Made by a program: the position numbers and the translations under genes. A stretch of DNA of 17,621 nt, from positions 1 through 17,621 of the forward strand of contig DASRZM010000045.1 in the NCBI GenBank assembly GCA_035686365.1, read 5' to 3'. This stretch comes from DASRZM01 sp035686365 (GTDB lineage: Bacteria; Pseudomonadota; Gammaproteobacteria; Xanthomonadales; Xanthomonadaceae). The notes beneath the pieces are model-generated. The model saw only the letters and a list, made by a program, of their open reading frames with translations. It did no database searches and was not told the origin of the DNA. Shown here piece after piece: positions 1-6,116 of this stretch. The stretch's first letter is position 1. The number at the start of each line of letters is the position of its first letter.

Positions 1-255
1 CTGAACCCGGCCGCCTTCACCCACACCAGCGTGGCCCTGCGCGATGCGCTGGCCGCCACCCGCCTGCCCTTCATCGAGGTGCACCTGTCCAACCCGCACG
101 CGCGCGAGCCGTTCCGCCGCCAGTCCTATTTCTCGGACCTGGCCGTGGGCGTGATCGCCGGCTTCGGCGCCGACAGCTACCGCTATGGACTTCAGGCCGC
201 GATCGCGCGGCTGGCCAGGACCGAGCCTGCGCCCGAGATCCAGACGGGCATCTGA
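1..255 (+). CDS. aroQ: 3-dehydroquinate dehydratase, type II (3' part)
   Basis: Shikimate pathway enzyme that dehydrates 3-dehydroquinate to 3-dehydroshikimate in the cytoplasm. The reading frame is open from the first base of the window and ends at TGA 253-255, so only the last 84 codons are visible. They begin with NPAAFTHTSVALRDAL and contain the type II active-site segment EVHLSNPHAREPFR (substrate-binding and catalytic His region), then SYFSDLAVGVIAGFG, typical of the family's C-terminal half. The gene lies 28 bp upstream of accB on the same strand. The aroQ-accB-accC order is common in gammaproteobacteria and suggests one transcript. The start is outside the window. Confidence 0.95.
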   Translation: MNPAAFTHTSVALRDALAATRLPFIEVHLSNPHAREPFRRQSYFSDLAVGVIAGFGADSYRYGLQAAIARLARTEPAPEIQTGI

Positions 256-283
256 CACCGACGCATCGCCCAGGAGAGCCGCG

Positions 284-745
284 ATGGATCTTCGCAAGAT
301 CAAGAAACTGATCGATCTGCTCGACGAGTCCAACCTCGCCGAGATCGAGATCAAGGAGGGCGAAGAGAGCGTGCGCCTGTCGCGCATGCCCAAGGGCGGC
401 CCGGCGCCGGCGCCCGCCCCGGTCGCGCACTACGAACCGTCGCGGCACGCGCATGCCCCCGCGCCGCCGGCGGCGGCGCCCAAGGCCTCCGCGGAGGAAG
501 TCCTGCCCGAAGGGCACCTGGTGCGCTCGCCGATGGTCGGCACCTTCTACGCTGCATCCGGTCCCGACGCCGAGCCCTTCGTCAAACCCGGCCAGAGCGT
601 CAAGGAAGGCGACACCCTGGGCATCATCGAAGCGATGAAGATGTTCAACCCGATCGAGGCCGAGGTCTCCGGCACGGTGACCGCGGTGCTGGTGGAGAAC
701 GGCACGCCGGTGGAGTTCGACGAGCCGCTGTTCGTGATCTCCTGA
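284..745 (+). CDS. accB: Biotin carboxyl carrier protein of acetyl-CoA carboxylase
   Basis: Carries the biotin that is carboxylated by AccC and then donates CO2 to acetyl-CoA, the first committed step of fatty-acid synthesis. The product is 153 residues. An N-terminal helical segment (about 1-35) is followed by a Pro/Ala-rich flexible linker (about 36-72) and a biotinyl domain (about 77-153). The biotinylation motif EAMKMFN is visible with the acceptor Lys at residue 119, and the C-terminal PVEFDEPLFVIS is typical. The ATG at 284 is chosen because AGGAGA at 272-277 is a good Shine-Dalgarno sequence; the open frame extends further upstream but only in another reading frame of aroQ. AccB and AccC normally form a complex. 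The spacer to accC is unusual (see the repeat at 753-844). Confidence 0.97.
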   Translation: MDLRKIKKLIDLLDESNLAEIEIKEGEESVRLSRMPKGGPAPAPAPVAHYEPSRHAHAPAPPAAAPKASAEEVLPEGHLVRSPMVGTFYAASGPDAEPFVKPGQSVKEGDTLGIIEAMKMFNPIEAEVSGTVTAVLVENGTPVEFDEPLFVIS

Positions 746-752
746 CGAAGCG

Positions 753-844
753 AGGGCTCAGGGCGCAGAGGTCAGGGCTCGGAACAGCCTTGACCCCGGA
801 TCCCGGGCCTGAGCCCTGACCTCTGACCTCTGAGCCCTTACTCC
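753..844. repeat. Heptamer array forming a large inverted repeat, accB-accC spacer
   Basis: The spacer is built from 7-bp units. The left side has four consecutive units at 753-780 (AGGGCTC first and last). The right side has TGAGCCC, TGACCTC, TGACCTC and TGAGCCC at 810-837, followed by one more 7-bp block that ends at the accC start codon. The left arm 753-780 and right arm 811-838 are reverse complements at 25 of 28 positions by my count, with a 30-bp loop. The RNA between accB and accC would therefore form a long stable hairpin. No Shine-Dalgarno sequence is seen before the accC ATG. A multicopy intergenic repeat family is the most likely origin; a regulatory role is inference. Confidence 0.85.
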
Positions 845-2212
845 ATGCTGGACAAAGTCGTCATCGCCAATCGCGGCGAAATCGCCCTGAGGGTCCTGCG
901 CGCCTGCCACGCGCTGGGCATCAAGACCGTGGCGGTGCACTCGACCGTCGACCGCAACCTCAAGCACGTGGCCATGGCCGACGAGTCGGTCTGCATCGGC
1001 CCGGCGCCGGCGTCGGAGAGTTACCTGAACATCCCGGCCATCATCGCCGCGGCCGAGGTCACCGACGCCCAGGCGATCCACCCCGGCTACGGCTTCCTGT
1101 CGGAGAACGCCGACTTTGCCGAGCGCGTGGAGAACTCCGGCTTCGTCTTCATCGGCCCGCGTGCCGACACCATCCGGATGATGGGCGACAAGGTCGAGGC
1201 GATCCGCGCCATGAGCCAGGCCGGGGTCCCCTGCGTGCCGGGCTCGGGCGGCCCGCTGGGCGCCGATGCGGCCACCAACGCCGGGCTGGCGCGCGAGATC
1301 GGCTACCCGGTGATCATCAAGGCCTCCGGCGGCGGCGGCGGCCGCGGCATGCGCGTGGTCCACACCGAGGCGCACCTGCACAACGCCATCGCCACCACCC
1401 GGGCCGAGGCCAAGGCGGCCTTCGGCAACGAGCAGGTGTACATGGAGAAGTTCCTGGAGAATCCGCGCCACGTGGAGATCCAGGTGCTGGCCGACGGCCA
1501 GGGCAATGCCGTCCACCTGGGCGAGCGCGACTGCTCGATGCAGCGCCGCCACCAGAAGGTGGTGGAGGAGGCTCCGGCGCCGGGCATCACGCCCGAGCAG
1601 CGCGCCGCGATCGGCCAGGTGTGCGTGGAGGCCTGTGTGCGCATCGGCTACCGCGGCGCCGGCACCTTCGAGTTCCTGTACGAGGACGGGCACTTCTACT
1701 TCATCGAAATGAACACCCGGATCCAGGTCGAGCATCCGGTCACCGAGATGGTCACCGGCATCGACCTGGTGGCCGAGCAGCTCAGGATCGCGGCCGGCCA
1801 GCCGCTGTCGCTGCGCCAGCAGGACGTGGTGCTGAGCGGACACGCCATCGAATGCCGCATCAACGCGGAGGACCCGGACACCTTCCTGCCCAGCCCGGGC
1901 CTCGTGCAGCACTTCCACGTGCCCGGCGGACCCGGCGTGCGCGTGGACAGCCACGTCTACGAAGGCTACCGGGTGCCGCCCAACTACGACTCGATGATCG
2001 GCAAGCTGATCGTGCACGCGCACGACCGCGCCAGCGCGATCGCGCGCATGCGCGTGGCGCTCTCGGAGATGGTCATCGACGGCATCCGCACCAACATCCC
2101 GCGGCAGCAGCGGATCATGGGCGACCGCGGCTTCCAGGCCGGCGGCGCCAACATCCATTACCTGGAACAGCGGCTGGCCGAGCAGCGGGAGAAGGGGATC
2201 GGGTTGGGGTGA
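845..2212 (+). CDS. accC: Acetyl-CoA carboxylase, biotin carboxylase subunit
   Basis: ATP-dependent carboxylation of the biotin on AccB, using bicarbonate. The product is 455 residues (E. coli AccC is 449). An N-terminal pre-ATP-grasp domain starts MLDKVVIANRGEIALR. The ATP-grasp fold has the glycine loop ASGGGGGRGM near 160-169, and the C-terminal biotin carboxylase domain follows. Residues matching the known active site fall at the E. coli numbers: K116, K159, H209, K238, E276, E288, N290 and R292 (the MNTRIQVEHP segment). The only oddity is the extreme C-terminus, which ends in a Gly-rich KGIGLG encoded by a G-tract sequence continuous with the next repeat array. The ATG at 845 is the only sensible start but has no Shine-Dalgarno sequence. 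Confidence 0.98.
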   Translation: MLDKVVIANRGEIALRVLRACHALGIKTVAVHSTVDRNLKHVAMADESVCIGPAPASESYLNIPAIIAAAEVTDAQAIHPGYGFLSENADFAERVENSGFVFIGPRADTIRMMGDKVEAIRAMSQAGVPCVPGSGGPLGADAATNAGLAREIGYPVIIKASGGGGGRGMRVVHTEAHLHNAIATTRAEAKAAFGNEQVYMEKFLENPRHVEIQVLADGQGNAVHLGERDCSMQRRHQKVVEEAPAPGITPEQRAAIGQVCVEACVRIGYRGAGTFEFLYEDGHFYFIEMNTRIQVEHPVTEMVTGIDLVAEQLRIAAGQPLSLRQQDVVLSGHAIECRINAEDPDTFLPSPGLVQHFHVPGGPGVRVDSHVYEGYRVPPNYDSMIGKLIVHAHDRASAIARMRVALSEMVIDGIRTNIPRQQRIMGDRGFQAGGANIHYLEQRLAEQREKGIGLG

Positions 2213-2234
2213 GGGTCGGGACTCGGGACTCGGG
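2194..2234 (+). other. G-quadruplex-forming motif across the accC stop codon
   Basis: Seven runs of three or four G lie at 2194-2197, 2201-2203, 2206-2209, 2213-2215, 2218-2220, 2225-2227 and 2232-2234, with loops of only 2-4 bases. This exceeds the usual four-tract rule for a G-quadruplex. It is on the coding strand, so the mRNA would carry it too. The accC stop codon (2210-2212) lies inside one loop. Folding in the cell is inference. Confidence 0.75.
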
Positions 2235-2286
2235 TCCCGAGCCGTGAGTCGTGATCTCTGAGCCCTGAGTCCTGACCTCCGAACCC
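2213..2286. repeat. Heptamer array, accC-prmA spacer
   Basis: Directly after the accC stop codon, ten 7-bp units run without a break from 2213 to 2282. The first three resemble GACTCGG; the following seven end in GA (for example GCCGTGA, GTCGTGA, GCCCTGA). Four bases later comes the prmA ATG. The segment 2220-2250 is also a near palindrome (12 of 15 arm positions pair, centred at 2235). It shares unit length and the GCCCTGA-type unit with the accB-accC array, so both probably belong to one repeat family. Confidence 0.85.
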
Positions 2287-3168
2287 ATGCCCTGGCTCGA
2301 ATTCTCCATCCGCTGCCAAGCCGCGCAGCAGCCCGAAGTCGAAGCCGCGCTCGAGGAACTGGGCGCGCTGAGCGTCACCCTGCTCGATGCCGCCGACGAT
2401 CCGATCCTCGAGCCGGGCGTCGGCGAAACACCGCTGTGGCCGAACCTGATCGTGCAGGGCCTGTTCGACGGCGCCCTGGACCGGCTCGGGCTCGAGCGCG
2501 TGTTGACCGGCAAGCTCGAACGGCTGCCGCCCGATGCATTCTCCTGGCGCCACGTCGAAAACCAGGACTGGGAGCGCGCCTGGATGGACCGCTTCGAGCC
2601 GATGCGCTTCGGCCAGCGGCTGTGGATCTACCCCAGCCACATCGAGCCACCGGCCGACGCCGGCGTGGTGGTGCGGCTGGACCCGGGCCTGGCCTTCGGC
2701 ACCGGCACCCACCCGACCACCGCACTGTGCCTGCAGTGGCTCGATCAACTGGATCTGTCGGGGCGCACGGTGCTCGACTTCGGCTGCGGTTCCGGCGTGC
2801 TGGCGATCGCCGCAGCCAGGCTCGGCGCGGTCCGGGTCGTGGCGGTGGACAACGACCCGCAGGCACTGACGGCCACGCGCGAGAACGCCCGCGTCAACGG
2901 CGTGGCGGCACGCATCGGCGTATACCCGTCCGGGCAGGTTCCGGCCGGACCGTTCGACTTCGTCGTGGCCAACATCCTGGCCAACGCGCTGCATGCATTG
3001 GCCGGGCGGCTTGCGCAGGCCACCGCGCCGGGCGGAGCCATCGCGCTCTCGGGTATCCTCGCCGGCCAGCAACCGGGGCTGCTGGAGCGCTACGCCACCT
3101 GGTTCGAGGATTTCGACGTCGCCGCCGCACAGGACTGGGTGCGCATCGTGGCCCGGCGCCGCGGCTGA
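2287..3168 (+). CDS. prmA: Ribosomal protein L11 methyltransferase
   Basis: SAM-dependent enzyme that trimethylates ribosomal protein L11. The product is 293 residues, equal to the E. coli protein. An N-terminal substrate-recognition domain (about 1-75) is followed by a Rossmann methyltransferase domain. Visible motifs are FGTGTHPTT (137-145), the SAM loop VLDFGCGSG (162-170), an acidic residue after the second strand (VAVDND), and NIL at 229-231. The start MPWLEFSI agrees with family N-termini. The gene follows accC across the 74-bp heptamer array, and no Shine-Dalgarno sequence is visible. It is probably transcribed with accBC. Confidence 0.96.
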   Translation: MPWLEFSIRCQAAQQPEVEAALEELGALSVTLLDAADDPILEPGVGETPLWPNLIVQGLFDGALDRLGLERVLTGKLERLPPDAFSWRHVENQDWERAWMDRFEPMRFGQRLWIYPSHIEPPADAGVVVRLDPGLAFGTGTHPTTALCLQWLDQLDLSGRTVLDFGCGSGVLAIAAARLGAVRVVAVDNDPQALTATRENARVNGVAARIGVYPSGQVPAGPFDFVVANILANALHALAGRLAQATAPGGAIALSGILAGQQPGLLERYATWFEDFDVAAAQDWVRIVARRRG

Positions 3169-3178
3169 TCCGGGCGCT

Positions 3179-3190
3179 TACAATCCCGTC
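3179..3190 (+). promoter_or_regulatory. Candidate -10 element giving a leaderless transcript
   Basis: TACAAT at 3179-3184 lies 6 bp before the ATG at 3191, so initiation at the usual distance would start the mRNA at or next to the start codon. There is no Shine-Dalgarno sequence before this ATG. No clear -35 hexamer is seen, so support is limited. Confidence 0.4.
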
Positions 3191-3925
3191 ATGTACACGC
3201 AATGCCCGCACTGCCTGACGGTGTACGAGCCCAGCGCCGAGCAGCTCGCGAGCGGTCGCGGGCAACTGCGATGCGGCGTGTGCGAGCGCGTGTTCGACGC
3301 GCTCGAGTACCTGGGCGACGAACCGGTCCGGCTGCGCGCCAAGGCCGTCCCGCACGGCGCTGCGGCACCGCGGATCGTGCCGGCCCAGATCCCCGAACAG
3401 GGCGAACTGTTCCAGCCGGTCTCGCCGGGATTCGCGCGCCGAACGCGGGTGCCCGCAGTGCCGGCGTCCGGTCGCTGGTGGCTGGCCGCCTGCGTCCTGG
3501 GCCTGCTGCTGGGCGCCCAGATCGTGCTGGCGCAGCGCGACGAACTGGCCAGGGATCCGGGCTGGCGCGCCTTCCTGCTGCGCGCTTGCGCGACGCTGGG
3601 CTGCTCGCTGCAGCCGTGGCGGACCCCCGAACGCATCCAGGTCACCGCGCGCGACGTGCGGCCGCATCCGTCGGTGCCCGATGCGCTGCTGATCAGCGTG
3701 AGCTTCCGCAATACCGCGCCGTTCGCCCAGGCCTGGCCGATACTGGAGCTGACGCTGCGCGACCTGGACGGCAATCCGGTGGCGATGCGCCGCTTCCGCG
3801 TCCAGGAGTATCTGGGCGCCCCGCCGCGCAGCGAATCGCTGGCGGCGGGGCAGTCGGTCGACGCCACGCTCGAACTGGCCGATCCGGGCAAGCGGGTGAT
3901 CGCGTACGCGTTCGATTTCCGCTGA
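3191..3925 (+). CDS. Zinc-ribbon membrane protein with DUF3426 domain
   Basis: The product is 244 residues. The N-terminus MYTQCPHC carries a zinc-ribbon with CxxC pairs at Cys5/Cys8 and Cys28/Cys31, as in the MJ0042-type zinc finger. A charged/Pro linker leads to one membrane segment at about 96-115 (WWLAACVLGLLLGAQIVL), and then a DUF3426 domain (about 120-244). The zinc-ribbon would be cytoplasmic and the DUF3426 domain periplasmic. The molecular function is not known. Position between prmA and fis is conserved in relatives, as I recall. The start is set by the conserved zinc-ribbon, which begins only four residues after the Met. Confidence 0.88.
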   Translation: MYTQCPHCLTVYEPSAEQLASGRGQLRCGVCERVFDALEYLGDEPVRLRAKAVPHGAAAPRIVPAQIPEQGELFQPVSPGFARRTRVPAVPASGRWWLAACVLGLLLGAQIVLAQRDELARDPGWRAFLLRACATLGCSLQPWRTPERIQVTARDVRPHPSVPDALLISVSFRNTAPFAQAWPILELTLRDLDGNPVAMRRFRVQEYLGAPPRSESLAAGQSVDATLELADPGKRVIAYAFDFR

Positions 3926-4001
3926 CGTCGCCGGCCGGCGGCGACGACCTGAAACCGGTCAGACACTTGCCGGCGCATTCGCACGCGCGGCGGGTTGGGA
4001 G

Positions 4002-4066
4002 TAGACTCGGCTCCCCCCGGTTGAAGCGAACACCGGACGCATCGAACCCCGCGATGCGAATACAAC
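4002..4066 (+). promoter_or_regulatory. Candidate promoter region of fis
   Basis: The 196-bp spacer before fis contains two -10-like hexamers: TAGACT at 4002-4007 and TACAAC at 4061-4066. Neither has a convincing -35 partner. If the second is used, the ATG at 4068 would lie upstream of the mRNA start, which favours a later fis start codon. Weak evidence. Confidence 0.25.
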
Positions 4067-4121
4067 AATGGATGCGCCACGCAGGGGGTGCGGCGCATTG
4101 GACACACAGAAAAGTTTCGCA

Positions 4122-4409
4122 GTGAATGCCCTTTCCGCCTTACGCGTCGATTCGGTCAAGCCCTCGACCAGCACAGCGAGCGAGCCCGCGGTGCGCGAGT
4201 GCGTGCAGCGGGCGGTGCACCGCTACCTGGAAGACATGAACGACCACCCGTCCGGCGACCTGTACGAGCTGGTGCTGCGCGAGGTGGAGGCGCCGCTGTT
4301 CGCCGAGGTGCTGCGCCACTACGAGGGCAACCAGACCCGCGCGGCCGCCGCACTGGGGATTCACCGCGCCACCTTGCGCAAGAAGCTGCGGCTGTACCGG
4401 CTGGCCTGA
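4122..4409 (+). CDS. fis: DNA-binding protein Fis
   Basis: Nucleoid-associated DNA-bending protein and global transcription factor. From the GTG at 4122 it is 95 residues, close to the 98 of E. coli Fis. The C-terminal helix-turn-helix is clear: NQTRAAAALGIHRATLRKKL, near-identical to other Fis proteins, preceded by the dimerisation helices (YELVLREVEAPLFAEVL). The start is uncertain. ATG 4068 would give 113 residues. TTG 4098 would give 103 and has AGGGGGTG at 4083-4090 as a good Shine-Dalgarno sequence. GTG 4122 gives the family length and an MNALS N-terminus. It is followed by purH after 69 bp. Confidence 0.9.
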   Translation: MNALSALRVDSVKPSTSTASEPAVRECVQRAVHRYLEDMNDHPSGDLYELVLREVEAPLFAEVLRHYEGNQTRAAAALGIHRATLRKKLRLYRLA

Positions 4410-4438
4410 CCGGCCACGCCGCGCGGGTATGGCACGCG

Positions 4439-4471
4439 TATGATTCGGCGCCCCTCCCGAAGCTCCCGGAG
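4439..4471 (+). promoter_or_regulatory. Candidate -10 and ribosome binding site of purH
   Basis: TATGAT at 4439-4444 is a good -10 hexamer, though no clear -35 is present. GGAG at 4468-4471 is 7 bp before the ATG at 4479 and supports that start over the in-frame ATG at 4440, which would overlap the -10 element. Confidence 0.35.
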
Positions 4472-4478
4472 CGCCCCG

Positions 4479-6050
4479 ATGGCGAACGATCGCCGGCCGG
4501 TCCGCCGTGCCCTGGTCTCGGTCTCCGACAAGACCGGGCTGGTCCCGATGGCGCGCGCGCTGGCGGAACTGGGCGTGGAACTGGTCTCCACCGGCGGTAC
4601 TGCGCGCACCCTGCGCGAGGCCTGCCTGCCGGTACGCGAAGTCGGCGACCTGACCGGCTTTCCCGAGATCATGGACGGCCGGGTCAAGACGCTGCACCCG
4701 AAGGTACACGGCGGCCTGCTCGGCCGCGCCGGCATCGACGAGGCGGTGATGGCCGAACACGGCATCGCGCCGATCGACCTGCTGGTGCTGAACCTGTATC
4801 CGTTCGAAGCCACCATCGCGCGCGAGGGCTGCACGCTGTCCGAGGCGGTGGAGAACATCGACATCGGCGGCCCGGCCATGCTGCGCGCGGCGGCCAAGAA
4901 CTTCGAGCGCGTGGCGGTCGCCACCGATCCGGTGCAGTACGACGCACTGCTGGCCGAGCTGCAGGACAACGACGGCACGCTGTCGCAGGCCACGCGCTTC
5001 GCGCTGTCGGTGGCGGCGTTCAACCGCGTGGCGCAGTACGACGCCGCGATCAGCGGCTACCTGTCCGGCTTCGGCGCAGACGGCGAGCCGATGGGATTCC
5101 CCGGGCAGCTCAACAGCTGGTTCGTGAAGGTCGCCGACCTGCGCTACGGGGAGAACCCGCACCAGCAGGCCGCCTTCTACCGCGACCCCGAACCGGCGCC
5201 GGGCACGCTGGCCACGCTGATACAACGGCAAGGCAAGGAACTGAGCTTCAACAACCTGGCCGATGCCGATGCCGCCTGGGAATGCGTGCGCCGGTTCGAG
5301 GCCCCGGCATGCGTGATCGTCAAGCACGCCAACCCCTGCGGCGTGGCCGTCGCCGGCGACATCGGCGGCGCCTATGCGCGGGCGTTCGAGACCGATCCGA
5401 CCTCGGCCTTCGGCGGCATCATCGCCTTCAACCGCCCGCTCGATGCGAAGACCGTGCGCACCATCATCGAGCGCCAGTTCGTGGAGGTTCTGGTGGCGCC
5501 GGCATACGGCACTGGCGCGCTCGAGGCGCTGTCGCGCAAGCCCAATGTCCGCGCGATCGAGATTCCGGCCGGCGAGGGCCGCCACTGGATGGACCTGCGA
5601 CGCGTGGGCTCGGGGCTGCTGGTGCAGGACGCCGATACGCGCGAGGTCGCGCGCGACGAGCTCGAGGTCGTCTCCGCGCGCGCACCCACCGAGGCCGAGC
5701 TGGCCGACCTGCTGTTCGCCTGGCGCGTGGCCAGGTACGTGAAGTCCAATGCCATCGTCTACGCGAAGGACCAGCGCACCATCGGCGTGGGCGCCGGCCA
5801 GATGAGCCGCGTGGTCAGCGCCCGTATCGCCGGCTGGAAGGCCGCCGAAGCCGGCCTGGAAGTGCCTGGCTCGGTGATGGCCAGCGACGCCTTCTTCCCG
5901 TTCCGCGACGGCCTCGATGCCGCCGCCGAGGCCGGCATCCGCGCGGTGATCCAGCCCGGCGGCTCCATGCGCGATGCCGAGGTGATCGCCGCCGCCGACG
6001 AGCACGGCATGGCGATGGTCTTCACCGGCGTGCGCCACTTCCGGCACTGA
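4479..6050 (+). CDS. purH: Bifunctional AICAR transformylase / IMP cyclohydrolase
   Basis: Catalyses the last two steps of purine synthesis: formylation of AICAR from 10-formyl-THF, then ring closure to IMP. The product is 523 residues (E. coli 529). The N-terminal cyclohydrolase (MGS-like) domain shows VSDKTGL, STGGTARTL and GRVKTLHPKVHGG (67-79). The transformylase domain shows SFNNLADADAAWECV, the catalytic Lys-His pair in VKHANPCGV (K282/H283), AFGGIIAFNRP and VGAGQMSRV. The protein ends in the usual VRHFRH. The start at 4479 gives MANDRRPVRRALVSVSDK, aligning with known N-termini. It converges on phoQ. Confidence 0.97.
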   Translation: MANDRRPVRRALVSVSDKTGLVPMARALAELGVELVSTGGTARTLREACLPVREVGDLTGFPEIMDGRVKTLHPKVHGGLLGRAGIDEAVMAEHGIAPIDLLVLNLYPFEATIAREGCTLSEAVENIDIGGPAMLRAAAKNFERVAVATDPVQYDALLAELQDNDGTLSQATRFALSVAAFNRVAQYDAAISGYLSGFGADGEPMGFPGQLNSWFVKVADLRYGENPHQQAAFYRDPEPAPGTLATLIQRQGKELSFNNLADADAAWECVRRFEAPACVIVKHANPCGVAVAGDIGGAYARAFETDPTSAFGGIIAFNRPLDAKTVRTIIERQFVEVLVAPAYGTGALEALSRKPNVRAIEIPAGEGRHWMDLRRVGSGLLVQDADTREVARDELEVVSARAPTEAELADLLFAWRVARYVKSNAIVYAKDQRTIGVGAGQMSRVVSARIAGWKAAEAGLEVPGSVMASDAFFPFRDGLDAAAEAGIRAVIQPGGSMRDAEVIAAADEHGMAMVFTGVRHFRH

Positions 6051-6080
6051 GCCGCGCCGCCGGGCCCCTGGACGCGCACC

Positions 6081-6112
6081 GTGTGGCGGCCCCGGGGGCC
6101 GCGCCGGCACAC
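6081..6112. terminator. GC-rich hairpin between convergent purH and phoQ
   Basis: The 66-bp gap between the convergent genes contains an inverted repeat: GTGTG at 6081-6085 pairs with CACAC at 6108-6112, and GCGGCCCC at 6086-6093 pairs with GGGGCCGC at 6095-6102, with a small asymmetric internal loop. A bidirectional terminator is the natural reading of the position, but there is no T-tract on either side. Confidence 0.4.
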
Positions 6113-6116
6113 CGGC

